Assembly: GCA_965261695.1 (NCBI GenBank)
Contig: OZ253474.1
Coordinates: forward strand, 4,588,001-4,652,000
Length of the DNA stretch: 64,000 nt
From: Bin5 sp965261695
GTDB taxonomy: Bacteria; Chloroflexota; Anaerolineae; Caldilineales; Caldilineaceae
Reading direction: 5' to 3'
A model generated the notes under the pieces. That model was not told where the DNA came from and ran no database searches. It worked only from the letters and a program-made list of their open reading frames with translations. Positions within the stretch are counted from its first letter, which is position 1, and each line of letters starts with the position of its first letter. Made by a program: the position numbers and the translations under genes. Shown in pieces: positions 8,727 to 16,421 of this stretch.

Positions 8727-8950
8727 CAGACAGGAACGCCCGCCTCTGCAATGAATACATCCAAAATAGGTTCCCCGGCTTCAAACTCCTCGGCGCCAAA
8801 AGTCTCAATGTGAAACTCTATCGCAGAGGTGATGTCGGCCACTGCTTCATCAAAAGCGTCCCCTTCTCCTACAATGACGCCCTTCAAACCGAGCGGATAG
8901 GCGACATAACCGTCCGCGTGCTTTTCGACGATAATCTTTAGCAATCGCAT
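8726..8950 (-). CDS. hicB: HicB-family antitoxin
   Basis: 74 residues from an ATG at 8950 with GGAG upstream. The sequence LLKIIVEKHADGYVAYPLGLKGVIVGEGD followed by an acidic helix is the partial RNase-H fold typical of HicB. It normally binds and blocks the HicA ribonuclease and represses its own operon. It lacks a C-terminal DNA-binding extension, as many short HicB proteins do. Its stop overlaps the hicA start by one base, so the two genes are translationally coupled. The order hicB then hicA is the less common one. Confidence 0.8.
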   Translation of the reverse strand: MRLLKIIVEKHADGYVAYPLGLKGVIVGEGDAFDEAVADITSAIEFHIETFGAEEFEAGEPILDVFIAEAGVPV

Positions 8951-9066
8951 TTTCGCTCTCGCTCCCCCATGTCGCCGATCGATCGCACTCGAATGCGGCG
9001 AGGGTCATTGAGACCAATCCGGCCCAAAATGATTTAGCCGCCGGCGGATCAATCGCCACCTACTCC

Positions 9067-9879
9067 CTATAGTCGTAAGCGTTTCTTCCCAGCGATAATC
9101 GGATGTATCGGATGTTCCCAGGGGCCGCCCGCCGTCATCTCATCGGCGGCGCCGGCCGCGTCCTTGCCGCCGGTGAAGCGGGTATAGTCCGGGATGTAGA
9201 TGATGGCGAAGGCGCGCCGCGGCTCGTCGCTGCGATTGGGGCCGGCGTAGTGAAAGGTGCAGCCATGGTGAAATGTCACACCGCCGGCGCGCATCGGCAC
9301 CGCCACCGGTTCGGGCACAGTATACCCCTGCGCTCTCAACTTGTCGACCACGCTATCATCCTCGCTCTCCAGGCTGATCGGCTCGAGCGGGCCCTGCTTG
9401 TGCGAGCCGGGCACGAACTGAAGACAGCCGTTCTCGACGCTGATGTCATCGACCGCGATCCAGGCCGACAGCGCCCCGACCGGGTCCATTGGCCAGTAGG
9501 GGGCGTACTGGTGCCAGTTGGTCTGCTTGCTGACCTGGCCCGGCGGCTTGATCATGGCGTGGTCGTGGTAGATTCGCACGTGCTGGCAGCGGCTCAACTG
9601 GCGGGCGTGCTCGCCCAGACGCGCGTTGAACGCGATCTCCTTGGCCTGCGGGTAGTCGGTCCACATGTTGACCATCTGGTTGAAGACGCGTTCGTACTCT
9701 TCAGAGCCGCGCCCGCCCTGGGCTGCGCCGCGGATGCGCTCGCGGCGGGTGGCGACCGCGTCATCGAGCGCCTGGCGTAGCGACGCCATCTCCGCCTGCG
9801 AGAAGAAGTCGCAGTACTGAATGTAGCCGTTCTGCTGAAAGAACTCGATCTCTCCCGGATCGACCACGATCTCTGTCAT
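9067..9879 (-). CDS. Phytanoyl-CoA dioxygenase (PhyH) family protein, altered iron motif
   Basis: 270 residues from the ATG at 9879; the longer frame to 10209 has a low-complexity, unlikely N-terminus. PhyH proteins are Fe(II)/2-oxoglutarate oxygenases using an H-x-D...H triad and a distal Arg. Here the first His (123) is in NWHQYAPYW, so the place of the iron-binding Asp is Tyr125 (codon TAC, one base from GAC). The rest of the core is present: SAWIAVDDISVENGCLQFVPGSH, the distal His in FHYAGPN (about 210) and Arg222 for 2-oxoglutarate. Either the enzyme is inactive or altered, or another residue supplies the ligand. The substrate is unknown. It is a single gene, not in an evident operon. 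Confidence 0.8.
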   Translation of the reverse strand: MTEIVVDPGEIEFFQQNGYIQYCDFFSQAEMASLRQALDDAVATRRERIRGAAQGGRGSEEYERVFNQMVNMWTDYPQAKEIAFNARLGEHARQLSRCQHVRIYHDHAMIKPPGQVSKQTNWHQYAPYWPMDPVGALSAWIAVDDISVENGCLQFVPGSHKQGPLEPISLESEDDSVVDKLRAQGYTVPEPVAVPMRAGGVTFHHGCTFHYAGPNRSDEPRRAFAIIYIPDYTRFTGGKDAAGAADEMTAGGPWEHPIHPIIAGKKRLRL

Positions 9880-10306
9880 CTTTCCATTCCCTGTTAGATT
9901 GTCGGCGCTCCAAGGGGCACAGGGCATTATAAGCATTGAGCCGGGGAAAGCAAGAAACGGTGGTGGATAGGAGTGATGCGCATAACGAAGTAGGGCGGCG
10001 GCGATAGGCGCGGATTGACGCAGATTGCCGCGCGAAATTGGGGGGGGTCGCGTGCGGGGGGAGAGCCGGAGTCGCTCGCTCAATCGGTTAAGTTCTCCGA
10101 TGAGTGGATGGGACTGAGCGCGATCGTCGTTGTGGATGTGGGGGGCAGGCGGAGAAGTGTCGCGCGCAGTGGCGGGGGCGTGTTGAACACCCGGGTGTCG
10201 AGCGGGCATCCGGTGTCGGGGAATCAGGGGAACGTGGAGGGGTGCTATACTATGGTGTACAGCGGACTCGGAGTTTGTTGCCAGTGGAAGGCGGTCTGCG
10301 AGGCCT
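9880..10306. other. Gap upstream of the type ISP remnant
   Basis: G-rich intergenic DNA with no convincing gene. A TATACT-like hexamer near 10246 may be the old promoter of the restriction gene whose remnant follows. Confidence 0.4.
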
Positions 10307-10605
10307 ATGATAAACCTGAAGCCTACCCATAAGGCGGTGAAGGACTGTTACGTTGTGCTGGACCAGTTTGCACGGCTCGGTGTAAAGCATTAGAGCGCGG
10401 TGCGCTCCGCCTTCCAGACGCTCGGCGCCGGAGCGGGCAATTGACCAATTCCGGGTGAAGACGGACAGGCGCAGCAGGATTGTGAACGATCCGAACCCGG
10501 CGGACGACCCGCAGCATATCGTGCGGCTGATCGGGAAGGTGATCAGCGCGGGCCTGCAGACGGCGGCGAGTGTGGCGGGGCTGCTGGAGGTGGGGGTTGG
10601 GGTGT
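10307..10605 (+). pseudogene. Type ISP restriction-modification remnant: N- and C-terminal ends joined
   Basis: The ATG at 10307 opens with LKPTHKAVKDCYVVLDQFARLGVKH, a TAG, then SAVRSAFQTL. This is the typical N-terminus of large single-chain type ISP restriction-modification enzymes (usually GVTHE-AVRSAF, so TAG is one base from GAG). Similarity ends at about 10425. From about 10438 another frame gives AIDQFRVKTDRRSRIVNDPNPADD then PQHIVRLIGKVIS, the typical C-terminus of the same family. Several kilobases encoding the nuclease, helicase, methylase and target-recognition parts are therefore deleted and the ends joined. A second C-terminal copy lies at 11800-11958. Confidence 0.8.
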
Positions 10606-10832
10606 ATGGTTGTGTCGACCGAATGCCAACCGGTTCTGATTATCGATTGATCGACGCGTTGCACTGTCCTTCCGGCCCATCGGCTCTGCGACGTGTAGAG
10701 TTCACAAATGCGGGCAGATATGAGAGAATTACTCAAATATCCGAGAAGAGTTGTGTCCTCTTGCTTACGTGCCAATGAGTCTGCCTGAGAGAGTTAAGTG
10801 AGGGTGTGGCGGAGTTGCCGCGAGGGAACAGC

Positions 10833-11318
10833 ATGGCCAATGAACTGACCCGAAGCGCGGTCATTGACGTTGCTAGCGAAGGCGAGATCGTAAACGCATT
10901 GAGATCGCGCGGTCTCAATGAAGTCGCCGCCCGGCTTGTTCATCTGGCAGAATTGCTGGCTGACGACCCGGATGAACCGGACCTGGTGATCGAATCGCTG
11001 CGTTCTTTTGTCGAATTCTTCATACAGGAAGATAGACTGCCGATTCCTGAGATCGGCGCCGGCCCGGAAGGATTTGTAGAGGCGGAGTGGCGGATACCCG
11101 AAAGCGGCGGGCGAAAGGTGGCGAGAGATGAGTTCTATTGGGGAGGCGGCGACGGCGTTCTGGCAATGAAGTTCCTACCCACCGGGCTTGTACAGTTTGC
11201 TGCCACGTCTGGGCCAGCCGGACGGGGGAACGAGCGGCTGAAAGCAAGCGGGATACTACCCAAGAACGGCGTGATGCCCGCGGTTGAGACGTTTGTCTCT
11301 CGCTTGGTTGTTGCATGA
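10833..11318 (+). CDS. Hypothetical protein, first gene of a coupled pair
   Basis: 161 residues from the ATG at 10833 (GAGGGA 5-6 nt upstream), preferred to the GTG at 10806. No known domain was recognised. The first half is acidic and helical (VNALRSRGLNEVAARLVHLAELLADDPDEPDLVIES). The second half is beta-rich (EAEWRIPESGG, GVLAMKFLPTGLVQFAA) and ends in a helix (AVETFVSRLVV). The stop overlaps the next ATG as ATGA, so the two proteins are probably made together and may act as a pair. The pair is bracketed by direct repeats that are C-terminal scraps of type ISP genes, which suggests an accessory cassette in a former restriction locus. A toxin-antitoxin or immunity role is only a guess. Confidence 0.6.
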   Translation: MANELTRSAVIDVASEGEIVNALRSRGLNEVAARLVHLAELLADDPDEPDLVIESLRSFVEFFIQEDRLPIPEIGAGPEGFVEAEWRIPESGGRKVARDEFYWGGGDGVLAMKFLPTGLVQFAATSGPAGRGNERLKASGILPKNGVMPAVETFVSRLVVA

Positions 11319-11731
11319 GCGAGAGTTCGCTGCCTGATGAGGATCACGTTGCGCGGTATTGTAAACCGAGCGCAGTGGGAACGGACGGACTTCCAAAGGT
11401 AGCAGCCTTCGAACTTAGAGAGCAGGAAGCTTCTCTATCGGTCAACTGGTTAGAGTATTTCGGGCCGTATCGGGATGTCTCGATCGCGGAAGTTCGGCAG
11501 GTGATCCGGATAACACTGCGACCGAACGGGCGATTTGCCGTTCTGAATGTTGCGGCGGCGAGGGAAGCGGTTGTCGCAGGCGGCGGCAGTTCACCAAAAG
11601 TAACCTCTGATCCTGTCTCAGGTGACCCCTCTCACGCATCCATCTCCGGTTACACGATCGACGATTTTCTAGTCGCTGTGGAATTGAAGGCTCTGGTCAG
11701 ACAACAGGACGTTTATATGGCGCGCAAGTAA
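11315..11731 (+). CDS. Hypothetical protein, second gene of a coupled pair
   Basis: 138 residues; the ATG overlaps the previous gene's stop (ATGA). The N-terminal half has a distinctive run: HVARYCKPSAVG, FELREQEASLSVNWLEYFG and VRQVIRITLRPNGRFAVLNV. It looks like a compact alpha/beta domain in which an N-terminal Cys and a WLEYF motif stand out. After a Gly/Ser-rich linker, SGYTIDDFLVAVELKALV follows. I do not recognise the family by name. Base composition is like the chromosome rather than like the AT-richer genes that follow. Confidence 0.6.
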   Translation: MSESSLPDEDHVARYCKPSAVGTDGLPKVAAFELREQEASLSVNWLEYFGPYRDVSIAEVRQVIRITLRPNGRFAVLNVAAAREAVVAGGGSSPKVTSDPVSGDPSHASISGYTIDDFLVAVELKALVRQQDVYMARK

Positions 11732-11799
11732 GGCAATCAATCGAACTCTCCGTTGGACACCGTGCCAGCGCTGAAACGGGCACAAATACAAGCCGCTGC

Positions 11800-11958
11800 C
11801 GCGTCAAGAGGGACAGGCGCAGCGGGATTGAGAATGATCCGAACCGGGCGGACGATCCGCAGTATATCGTGCGGCTGATCGGGAAGGTGATCAGTGTGAA
11901 CCTGGAGACGGTGGCGATTGTGAAGGGGCTCCAGGAGTTGGGTGTTGGGCTGGACTAG
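11800..11958 (+). pseudogene. C-terminal scrap of a second type ISP restriction-modification gene
   Basis: Reads RVKRDRRSGIENDPNRADD then PQYIVRLIGKVISVNLETVAIV and stops at a TAG at 11956. It is closely similar at both DNA and protein level to the C-terminal scrap at 10438-10605 and lies in the same orientation 1.3 kb away. No start or upstream body of the gene remains. Confidence 0.75.
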
Positions 11959-12257
11959 AGGCGCTGCCAACTTATTTAGAGCTATCGTAGACCAGCTATT
12001 GAAAACTCAGAGTGGACGGAAGGAGAGTGAATATGAGAGGGAGGGATTTGACAGAATCAAGTATCTGATTGTAAAATACGCGCCCTGGAAAAGCTCTTTC
12101 TTGGCGGTTTGGCCGTAGGAGCACCAATTGAAGTAATGAATTGAAAACAATTGGTCGTGGATTATTCCATTGATCTTGAAGAGAGAACTTCGATACTGCA
12201 AAATTTTGGACAAAATGAGTTAATGCTAATTCCAAAAGAGGCGGAAGGGACGCTAGC
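11959..12257. other. AT-richer gap upstream of the TIR-like gene
   Basis: Base composition falls sharply here compared with both sides. An open stretch (about 11963-12110) reads like protein (GFDRIKYLIVKYAPWKSSFLAVWP) but has no start, so it may be a gene scrap. No promoter stands out. Confidence 0.35.
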
Positions 12258-12668
12258 GTGTGAACATACCATCTGTTCATTAGCCATTCTTGGACCTACA
12301 GCAATGCCTATGAAGGCCTTGTCGGATTGCTGAACCAGAGGCCGTACTTTTCCTATAGCGACTATTCGGTCCCCAAGCATGACCCATTACACACAAACGG
12401 GACATATTTGCAACTATACAAGGCAATAAAGAATAGAGTTTCTCTCAGTAGTGTTGTCCTGATATTGGCTGGAGTTTACGCCAGTTACAGCAAATGGATT
12501 GACAAAGAAATCTATATTGCTAAGAATGAATTCAATTTCCAGAAACCCATTGTTGCCATACTACCACGGGGAAGTGAGAGAACTTCTGTGACTGTAAAGG
12601 AAGCTGCAGATCGAATCGTGAGATGGAATACAGAAAGCATTGTCAGAGCCATTAGAGAATTGGCATGA
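12258..12668 (+). CDS. TIR-like (ThsB/MTH538-type) domain protein, start region disturbed
   Basis: From 12264 the frame reads TYHLFISHSWTYSNAYEGL, FSYSDYSVPKHDPLHT, IKNRVSLSSVVLILAGVYASY, SKWIDKEI and ADRIVRWNTESIVRAIREL. This is the TIR-like fold of the MTH538/ThsB (DUF1863) group, whose members sense infection or act as NAD-linked signalling enzymes. The first three codons are GTG TGA ACA. GGAAGG lies 9 nt before that GTG, so the natural start seems to be followed at once by TGA (GGA or CGA would repair it). Translation could instead begin at CTG 12273 or TTG 12327, the latter losing the first strand. The stop overlaps the next start (ATGA). The region is AT-richer than its surroundings, suggesting transfer. 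Confidence 0.75.
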
Positions 12669-13120
12669 GTATGGATGAAAGGCAAGAATTGTTAGAGATT
12701 TACAAATTGCACGCAGAGCTTGCCGACAGCGTCAGCAGGCAGAGAGGAGCTGCCAATCGTTTCTACCTCTTGCTCATGTCTGGATTGACTGTATTCTTCT
12801 CTGCTCTCCTACAGTTCCGAAATGGTGTTCCGCTCGGTGTTCTTATGTTAAGTATTGGGTTATTGGGCACCTCGCTCTCAATAGCTTGGTACATTCATAT
12901 ACGATCATTCCGACAACTAAACACCGGCAAGTTTGGGCCACTTCTAGAATTAGAAGAAAAACTCGCATACCCTTTTTTTACACGGGAATGGGAACTATTA
13001 GAAGAGGGAAAGAACCCCGGCAAGTATTGGAAACTGTCGGTAGTTGAAACAATAGTCCCCGGCATCTTTGGTGTGGCCTTCTTGATTATGCTGGTGATAG
13101 GTATTTTCCAATTGTTCTGA
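12665..13120 (+). CDS. Two-TM membrane protein, candidate effector partner of the TIR-like gene
   Basis: 151 residues, with a start overlapping the TIR-like stop by four bases. An N-terminal helix (LLEIYKLHAELADSVSRQRGAANRF) runs into two transmembrane segments (about 37-55 and 60-80). A cytoplasmic part follows (LLELEEKLAYPFFTREWELLEEGK), and a third hydrophobic stretch (about 128-150) ends the chain. The architecture resembles the SLATT / RipA-like small membrane effectors found next to TIR-like, SLOG or nucleotidyltransferase genes in defence operons. If that holds, the partner gene would generate or sense a signal and this protein would disrupt the membrane. The assignment rests on pattern and neighbourhood. 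Confidence 0.65.
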   Translation: MSMDERQELLEIYKLHAELADSVSRQRGAANRFYLLLMSGLTVFFSALLQFRNGVPLGVLMLSIGLLGTSLSIAWYIHIRSFRQLNTGKFGPLLELEEKLAYPFFTREWELLEEGKNPGKYWKLSVVETIVPGIFGVAFLIMLVIGIFQLF

Positions 13121-13552
13121 TGGCTTTGCATGGTCCTCGTTTAGGTACTATGGAACGTCTGTCTGCCTCACTTGAAAAGGAGAACACGCCTTGACAAGTG
13201 CGACATAAGACAGCTTCCAAATTTTGTAAGCGGCCCACCGAGCAGCAGAGATGCTCCCCTCGCTCGGGACCTCGATTTCAACTTTCGAGGCGGTTCCACG
13301 AGATAGCGGATACCTTCTTTAACTTGGTCTCGGCAATCTAAAGAGAGTCTCCTGTGCTACCGCCGGAGTCCGCCTGACCAGTTTTCGCGTCGTCTACGAA
13401 GACCAGCCCCGATAACCTCTCAAGCAGATTAAACTACCGATATGTCTTCAACTGGGGGCGTGGGGATCCTGCCGGGGTTGCCAGGGTTAAGGAATGGTGT
13501 GGAAGAGAATGATAGGCGAGGTGCGATGCGTTCATAAAGGAGAGCAAATCCG
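13121..13552. other. Gap without recognised gene
   Basis: Holds small hairpins (for example CTCGA...TCGAG near 13271-13289) and no conserved reading frame. Composition returns to the chromosomal average. AAAGGAG at about 13536-13542 belongs to the next gene. Confidence 0.4.
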
Positions 13553-14476
13553 ATGCAACACGACGCGAGCAAACACCTGGTCTATCTGAACGGGGCGCTG
13601 CTGCCGCCGGATGAGGCGAAGATTTCGGTGTTCGACACGGCGGTGACGCTGGGCGACACGATGACGGAATCGACGCGCACGTTCGGACATAAACCCTTCA
13701 AGCTGGATCAGCATATCGAGCGGCTGTACAAGTCGCTGAAGGTGAGCCGCATCAATGCGGGGCTGACGCCGGACGAGATGATGGCGATCACGCTGGAGGT
13801 GCTGGAGCGGAACCTGGCGCACGTGCCGTCGCACGAGGATGTCTGGATCACGCACAATGTCTCGCGCGGAATGGGCGCGGCGGCGGCAGACCCGACGCTG
13901 CAACGCTCACCGGCGACGGTCATCATCCACACGACGCCGATGATCCTGCGCGACTGGGCGGGCTTCTACACGGCGGGCTGCCACGCGGTGACGCCGTTCA
14001 GCCGGGCGATCCCGACGCAGTCGCTGGACGCGCGCATCAAGAACCGCAGCCGGCTGGCGTACACGCTGGCGGAAGCGGAGGTCAAGCTGGTCGACCCGCA
14101 GGCGCAGAGCATCATCCTCGACACGGAGGGCAACGTCACCGAGAACAAGGGCGGCAACTTCTTCATCTACGCCGACGGGACGCTGAAGACGCCGCACGTG
14201 CGCGGCGCGCTGGCGGGCATAAGCCGCGCGACGGCGCTGGAACTGGCGGCGCAGCTGGGCATCCCGGCGCAGATCAGCGATTTTCAGCCGTATGACATCT
14301 ACACGGCGGCGGAGGCGTTCTTCACGAGCACGCCGTACTGCATCATGCCGGCGACGAAGTTCAACGGGCTTTCGGTGGGCGACGGCGCGGTCGGCGCGGT
14401 GACGCGGCGGCTGCTGCAAGCGTGGAGCGAACTGGTTGGCGTGGACATTGTGGCACAAGCGCAAAGACATCTTTGA
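13553..14476 (+). CDS. Class IV aminotransferase (branched-chain / D-amino-acid transaminase type)
   Basis: 307 residues; ATG with AAAGGAG upstream. The fold-type IV PLP enzyme features are present: LVYLNGALLPPDEAKISVFD at the start, RLYKSL, the likely PLP-binding Lys163 in ARIKNRSRLAY, and the cofactor-phosphate region LDTEGNVTENKGGNFF. The product could be a branched-chain, D-amino-acid or aminodeoxychorismate-lyase-type enzyme; the tight ISVFD and TENKGGN match branched-chain/R-selective transaminases best. It stands alone between the defence island and a convergent methyltransferase gene. The precise substrate is uncertain. Confidence 0.85.
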   Translation: MQHDASKHLVYLNGALLPPDEAKISVFDTAVTLGDTMTESTRTFGHKPFKLDQHIERLYKSLKVSRINAGLTPDEMMAITLEVLERNLAHVPSHEDVWITHNVSRGMGAAAADPTLQRSPATVIIHTTPMILRDWAGFYTAGCHAVTPFSRAIPTQSLDARIKNRSRLAYTLAEAEVKLVDPQAQSIILDTEGNVTENKGGNFFIYADGTLKTPHVRGALAGISRATALELAAQLGIPAQISDFQPYDIYTAAEAFFTSTPYCIMPATKFNGLSVGDGAVGAVTRRLLQAWSELVGVDIVAQAQRHL

Positions 14477-14545
14477 GGAGAGAGTGAAGAGGAGTGAGGA
14501 GAGAGAGGGGAACTGCCAGGAGAGAGGGGAGAGGAGTGAGGGGGA

Positions 14546-15205
14546 TCAGGTGCGTTTGAAGACGGTGATTTGCCAGAGGCCTTGGGTGTCGGCGTGGACC
14601 GGCTCAAGGCCTTTTTTGATGGCGATGGAATGGACGTCGCTGTGGCGGTGTAGGTAGGTGCGGAAGTTGATGCGCTTGAGGCGGAGGGAGAGGTTGTAGA
14701 GGTTGAAGGCGAGGCGCACCCACCATTTTTCCCTGGGATAGCTGAGGGCGAGGAAGCGTTCGGCTTTGGCGGCCGACGCGCCGAGCAGGTCGTTGAGGTT
14801 GGGATAGCAGCAGATGACGCGATCGAGGATGACGGCGTCGGCGGGAGAGATGGTGTCGGCGGCGGCGGTGAAGTCGCCATGGACGTAGTGGACGCGGCTG
14901 TCCAGGCCGAGGCGCTCACCGACCGAGCGGGCGGCGGCGATGCAGGCGGATGAGGCGTCGACCGCGACGGCGCTGGCTGCAAGGCCGCGGCGCAGCAGTT
15001 CATAGTGGACGCCTCCGGCGCCGCTGCCAATGTCGAGCAGACGGAGCGGGCCGTCAGAGTTCTGGAGCAGGTAGGCGATGAGGCGGGCGCCGCGTGCGTC
15101 GAGGCCGGCGCGCAGATAGGCGTCGGCCTCGGTTTTGGCGCGGCCTGAATCGAACACGCCTTCCAGGTCGCCTAAATCCGATGGTTCGCAGCAGGGACAG
15201 GGCAT
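14546..15205 (-). CDS. Class I SAM-dependent methyltransferase
   Basis: 219 residues. The SAM-binding motif I is LRLLDIGSGAGGVHYELL (about residues 54-71), with the acidic ribose-binding residue in AVDASSACI and motif II-like DAVILDRVICCYP. An unusual CPCC near the N-terminus (residues 3-6) may bind metal or simply be idiosyncratic. The overall pattern is close to the Mg-protoporphyrin O-methyltransferase/UbiE-like subgroup, but no pigment genes are nearby, so the substrate is not assigned. It lies 30 nt downstream of the FAH-family gene on the same strand and is probably co-transcribed with it. Confidence 0.8.
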   Translation of the reverse strand: MPCPCCEPSDLGDLEGVFDSGRAKTEADAYLRAGLDARGARLIAYLLQNSDGPLRLLDIGSGAGGVHYELLRRGLAASAVAVDASSACIAAARSVGERLGLDSRVHYVHGDFTAAADTISPADAVILDRVICCYPNLNDLLGASAAKAERFLALSYPREKWWVRLAFNLYNLSLRLKRINFRTYLHRHSDVHSIAIKKGLEPVHADTQGLWQITVFKRT

Positions 15206-15235
15206 GATAGCGTCTCCCTGATTCGTTTTGGACGC

Positions 15236-16165
15236 TCAGAGCGCCTCGACGGTGTTTTCGAGAATGCCGAGGCCCTCGATTTCGCCTTTGATGCGGTCGC
15301 CCGCTTCCAGGCGTACTTTTTTGGCGTGGCCGACGCCGGCGGGCGTGCCGGTGCTGAGAATGTCGCCCGGTTCAAGGGTGACGAACTGCGAGACGAAGGA
15401 GAGCGCCTCGGCGGGCGAGAAGATCATCTGGCCGGAGTTGGCGTCCTGCTGGAGTTCGTTGTTGTGCCAGAGGCGCATGTGCAGGCGATCGGGGTGCGGG
15501 ATTTCGTCGCGGGTGGTGATCCACGGTCCCATCGGTCCGAAGCTGTCGAGCCACTTGCCCACCAGCCAGTCGAAGAACCAGTCGCCTTCCTGCTCGGGCA
15601 GTTCGTTGCGGAAGGTCAGCTCGCGGGCGGAGATGTCGTTGAAGATGGTGTAGCCCATGATGTGTTCTTCGGCCTGCTGCGGGGTGAGGTCGCGGCCGCG
15701 TTTGCCGACGACGACGGCCAGTTCGAGTTCCCAGTCGGCGAAACCTGTCGAGGGCGGGATGCGGATCGGCTGGCCGGTGGCGGTGACGGACGAGCAGGGT
15801 TTGATGAAGAAGCGCGGGATCATCTTCTCCTTGCCGATGTAGGAGCCGCCGCCCTCTTCGATGTGGCTGGCGTAGTTGCCGGCGAGGCACATGAGCTTGC
15901 CGGGGCAGGGCAGGGGCGCGCGCAGGGTGGCGTAGTGGAGGGGGATCTTCAACTCGGGCCCGTTCTTGTTCCTGGCCCATTCGAAGGAGGCGCGTGCTGC
16001 TTCGAGCCCCTCCTGTCCGGCTGCGAGCAGGGAGAGCATGTCTGCGGCCCACGCCCGTTCACCCAGGCCGGTGGCCTCCATGCTGCCCAACAGGTCGTAT
16101 ATGAGGTCGCCGTCGACGACTCCGATGCGTTCGCCGAACTGTCCGACGTAAGTTGCCAGTTTCAT
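15236..16165 (-). CDS. Fumarylacetoacetate hydrolase (FAH) family protein
   Basis: 309 residues from the ATG at 16165 (AAAGGA upstream); the frame to 16321 is an unlikely leader. Family motifs: an N-terminal lid, LMCLAGNYASHIEEGG, then the metal ligands in DWELELAVVVGKRGRD, the NDISAR loop (YTIFNDISARELT), WLDSFGPMGPWITTRDEI and GDILSTGTPAGVG. These enzymes cleave or decarboxylate beta-diketo acids, for example in catabolism of aromatic compounds or 2-keto-3-deoxy sugars. With several sugar-acid-type genes in the window, a role in sugar-acid breakdown is plausible but not shown. A second family member is at 47157-47996. Confidence 0.88.
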   Translation of the reverse strand: MKLATYVGQFGERIGVVDGDLIYDLLGSMEATGLGERAWAADMLSLLAAGQEGLEAARASFEWARNKNGPELKIPLHYATLRAPLPCPGKLMCLAGNYASHIEEGGGSYIGKEKMIPRFFIKPCSSVTATGQPIRIPPSTGFADWELELAVVVGKRGRDLTPQQAEEHIMGYTIFNDISARELTFRNELPEQEGDWFFDWLVGKWLDSFGPMGPWITTRDEIPHPDRLHMRLWHNNELQQDANSGQMIFSPAEALSFVSQFVTLEPGDILSTGTPAGVGHAKKVRLEAGDRIKGEIEGLGILENTVEAL

Positions 16166-16421
16166 CGCTGTTGTCCTTTCGTGATGCGAAATGGCGGATG
16201 ACGAAATGGGGACGCTGCGATTGGGAGGGCGCTCTGCCCAATGGGCGTTCACATTAAGAACCCGCTTCTTAAATTGTGTACTGCGTATTCCGTATTGCGT
16301 AAGGGCAGGCGAGACGGCCACGTTTCAGTTGCGTAATCTGTGAGAAAAGTCCCGATTTCAAAGGGAGGCACATTATGATTAATCTTGGCAGACACGACGA
16401 AAATCGGTTGCAGCCAGTCTA

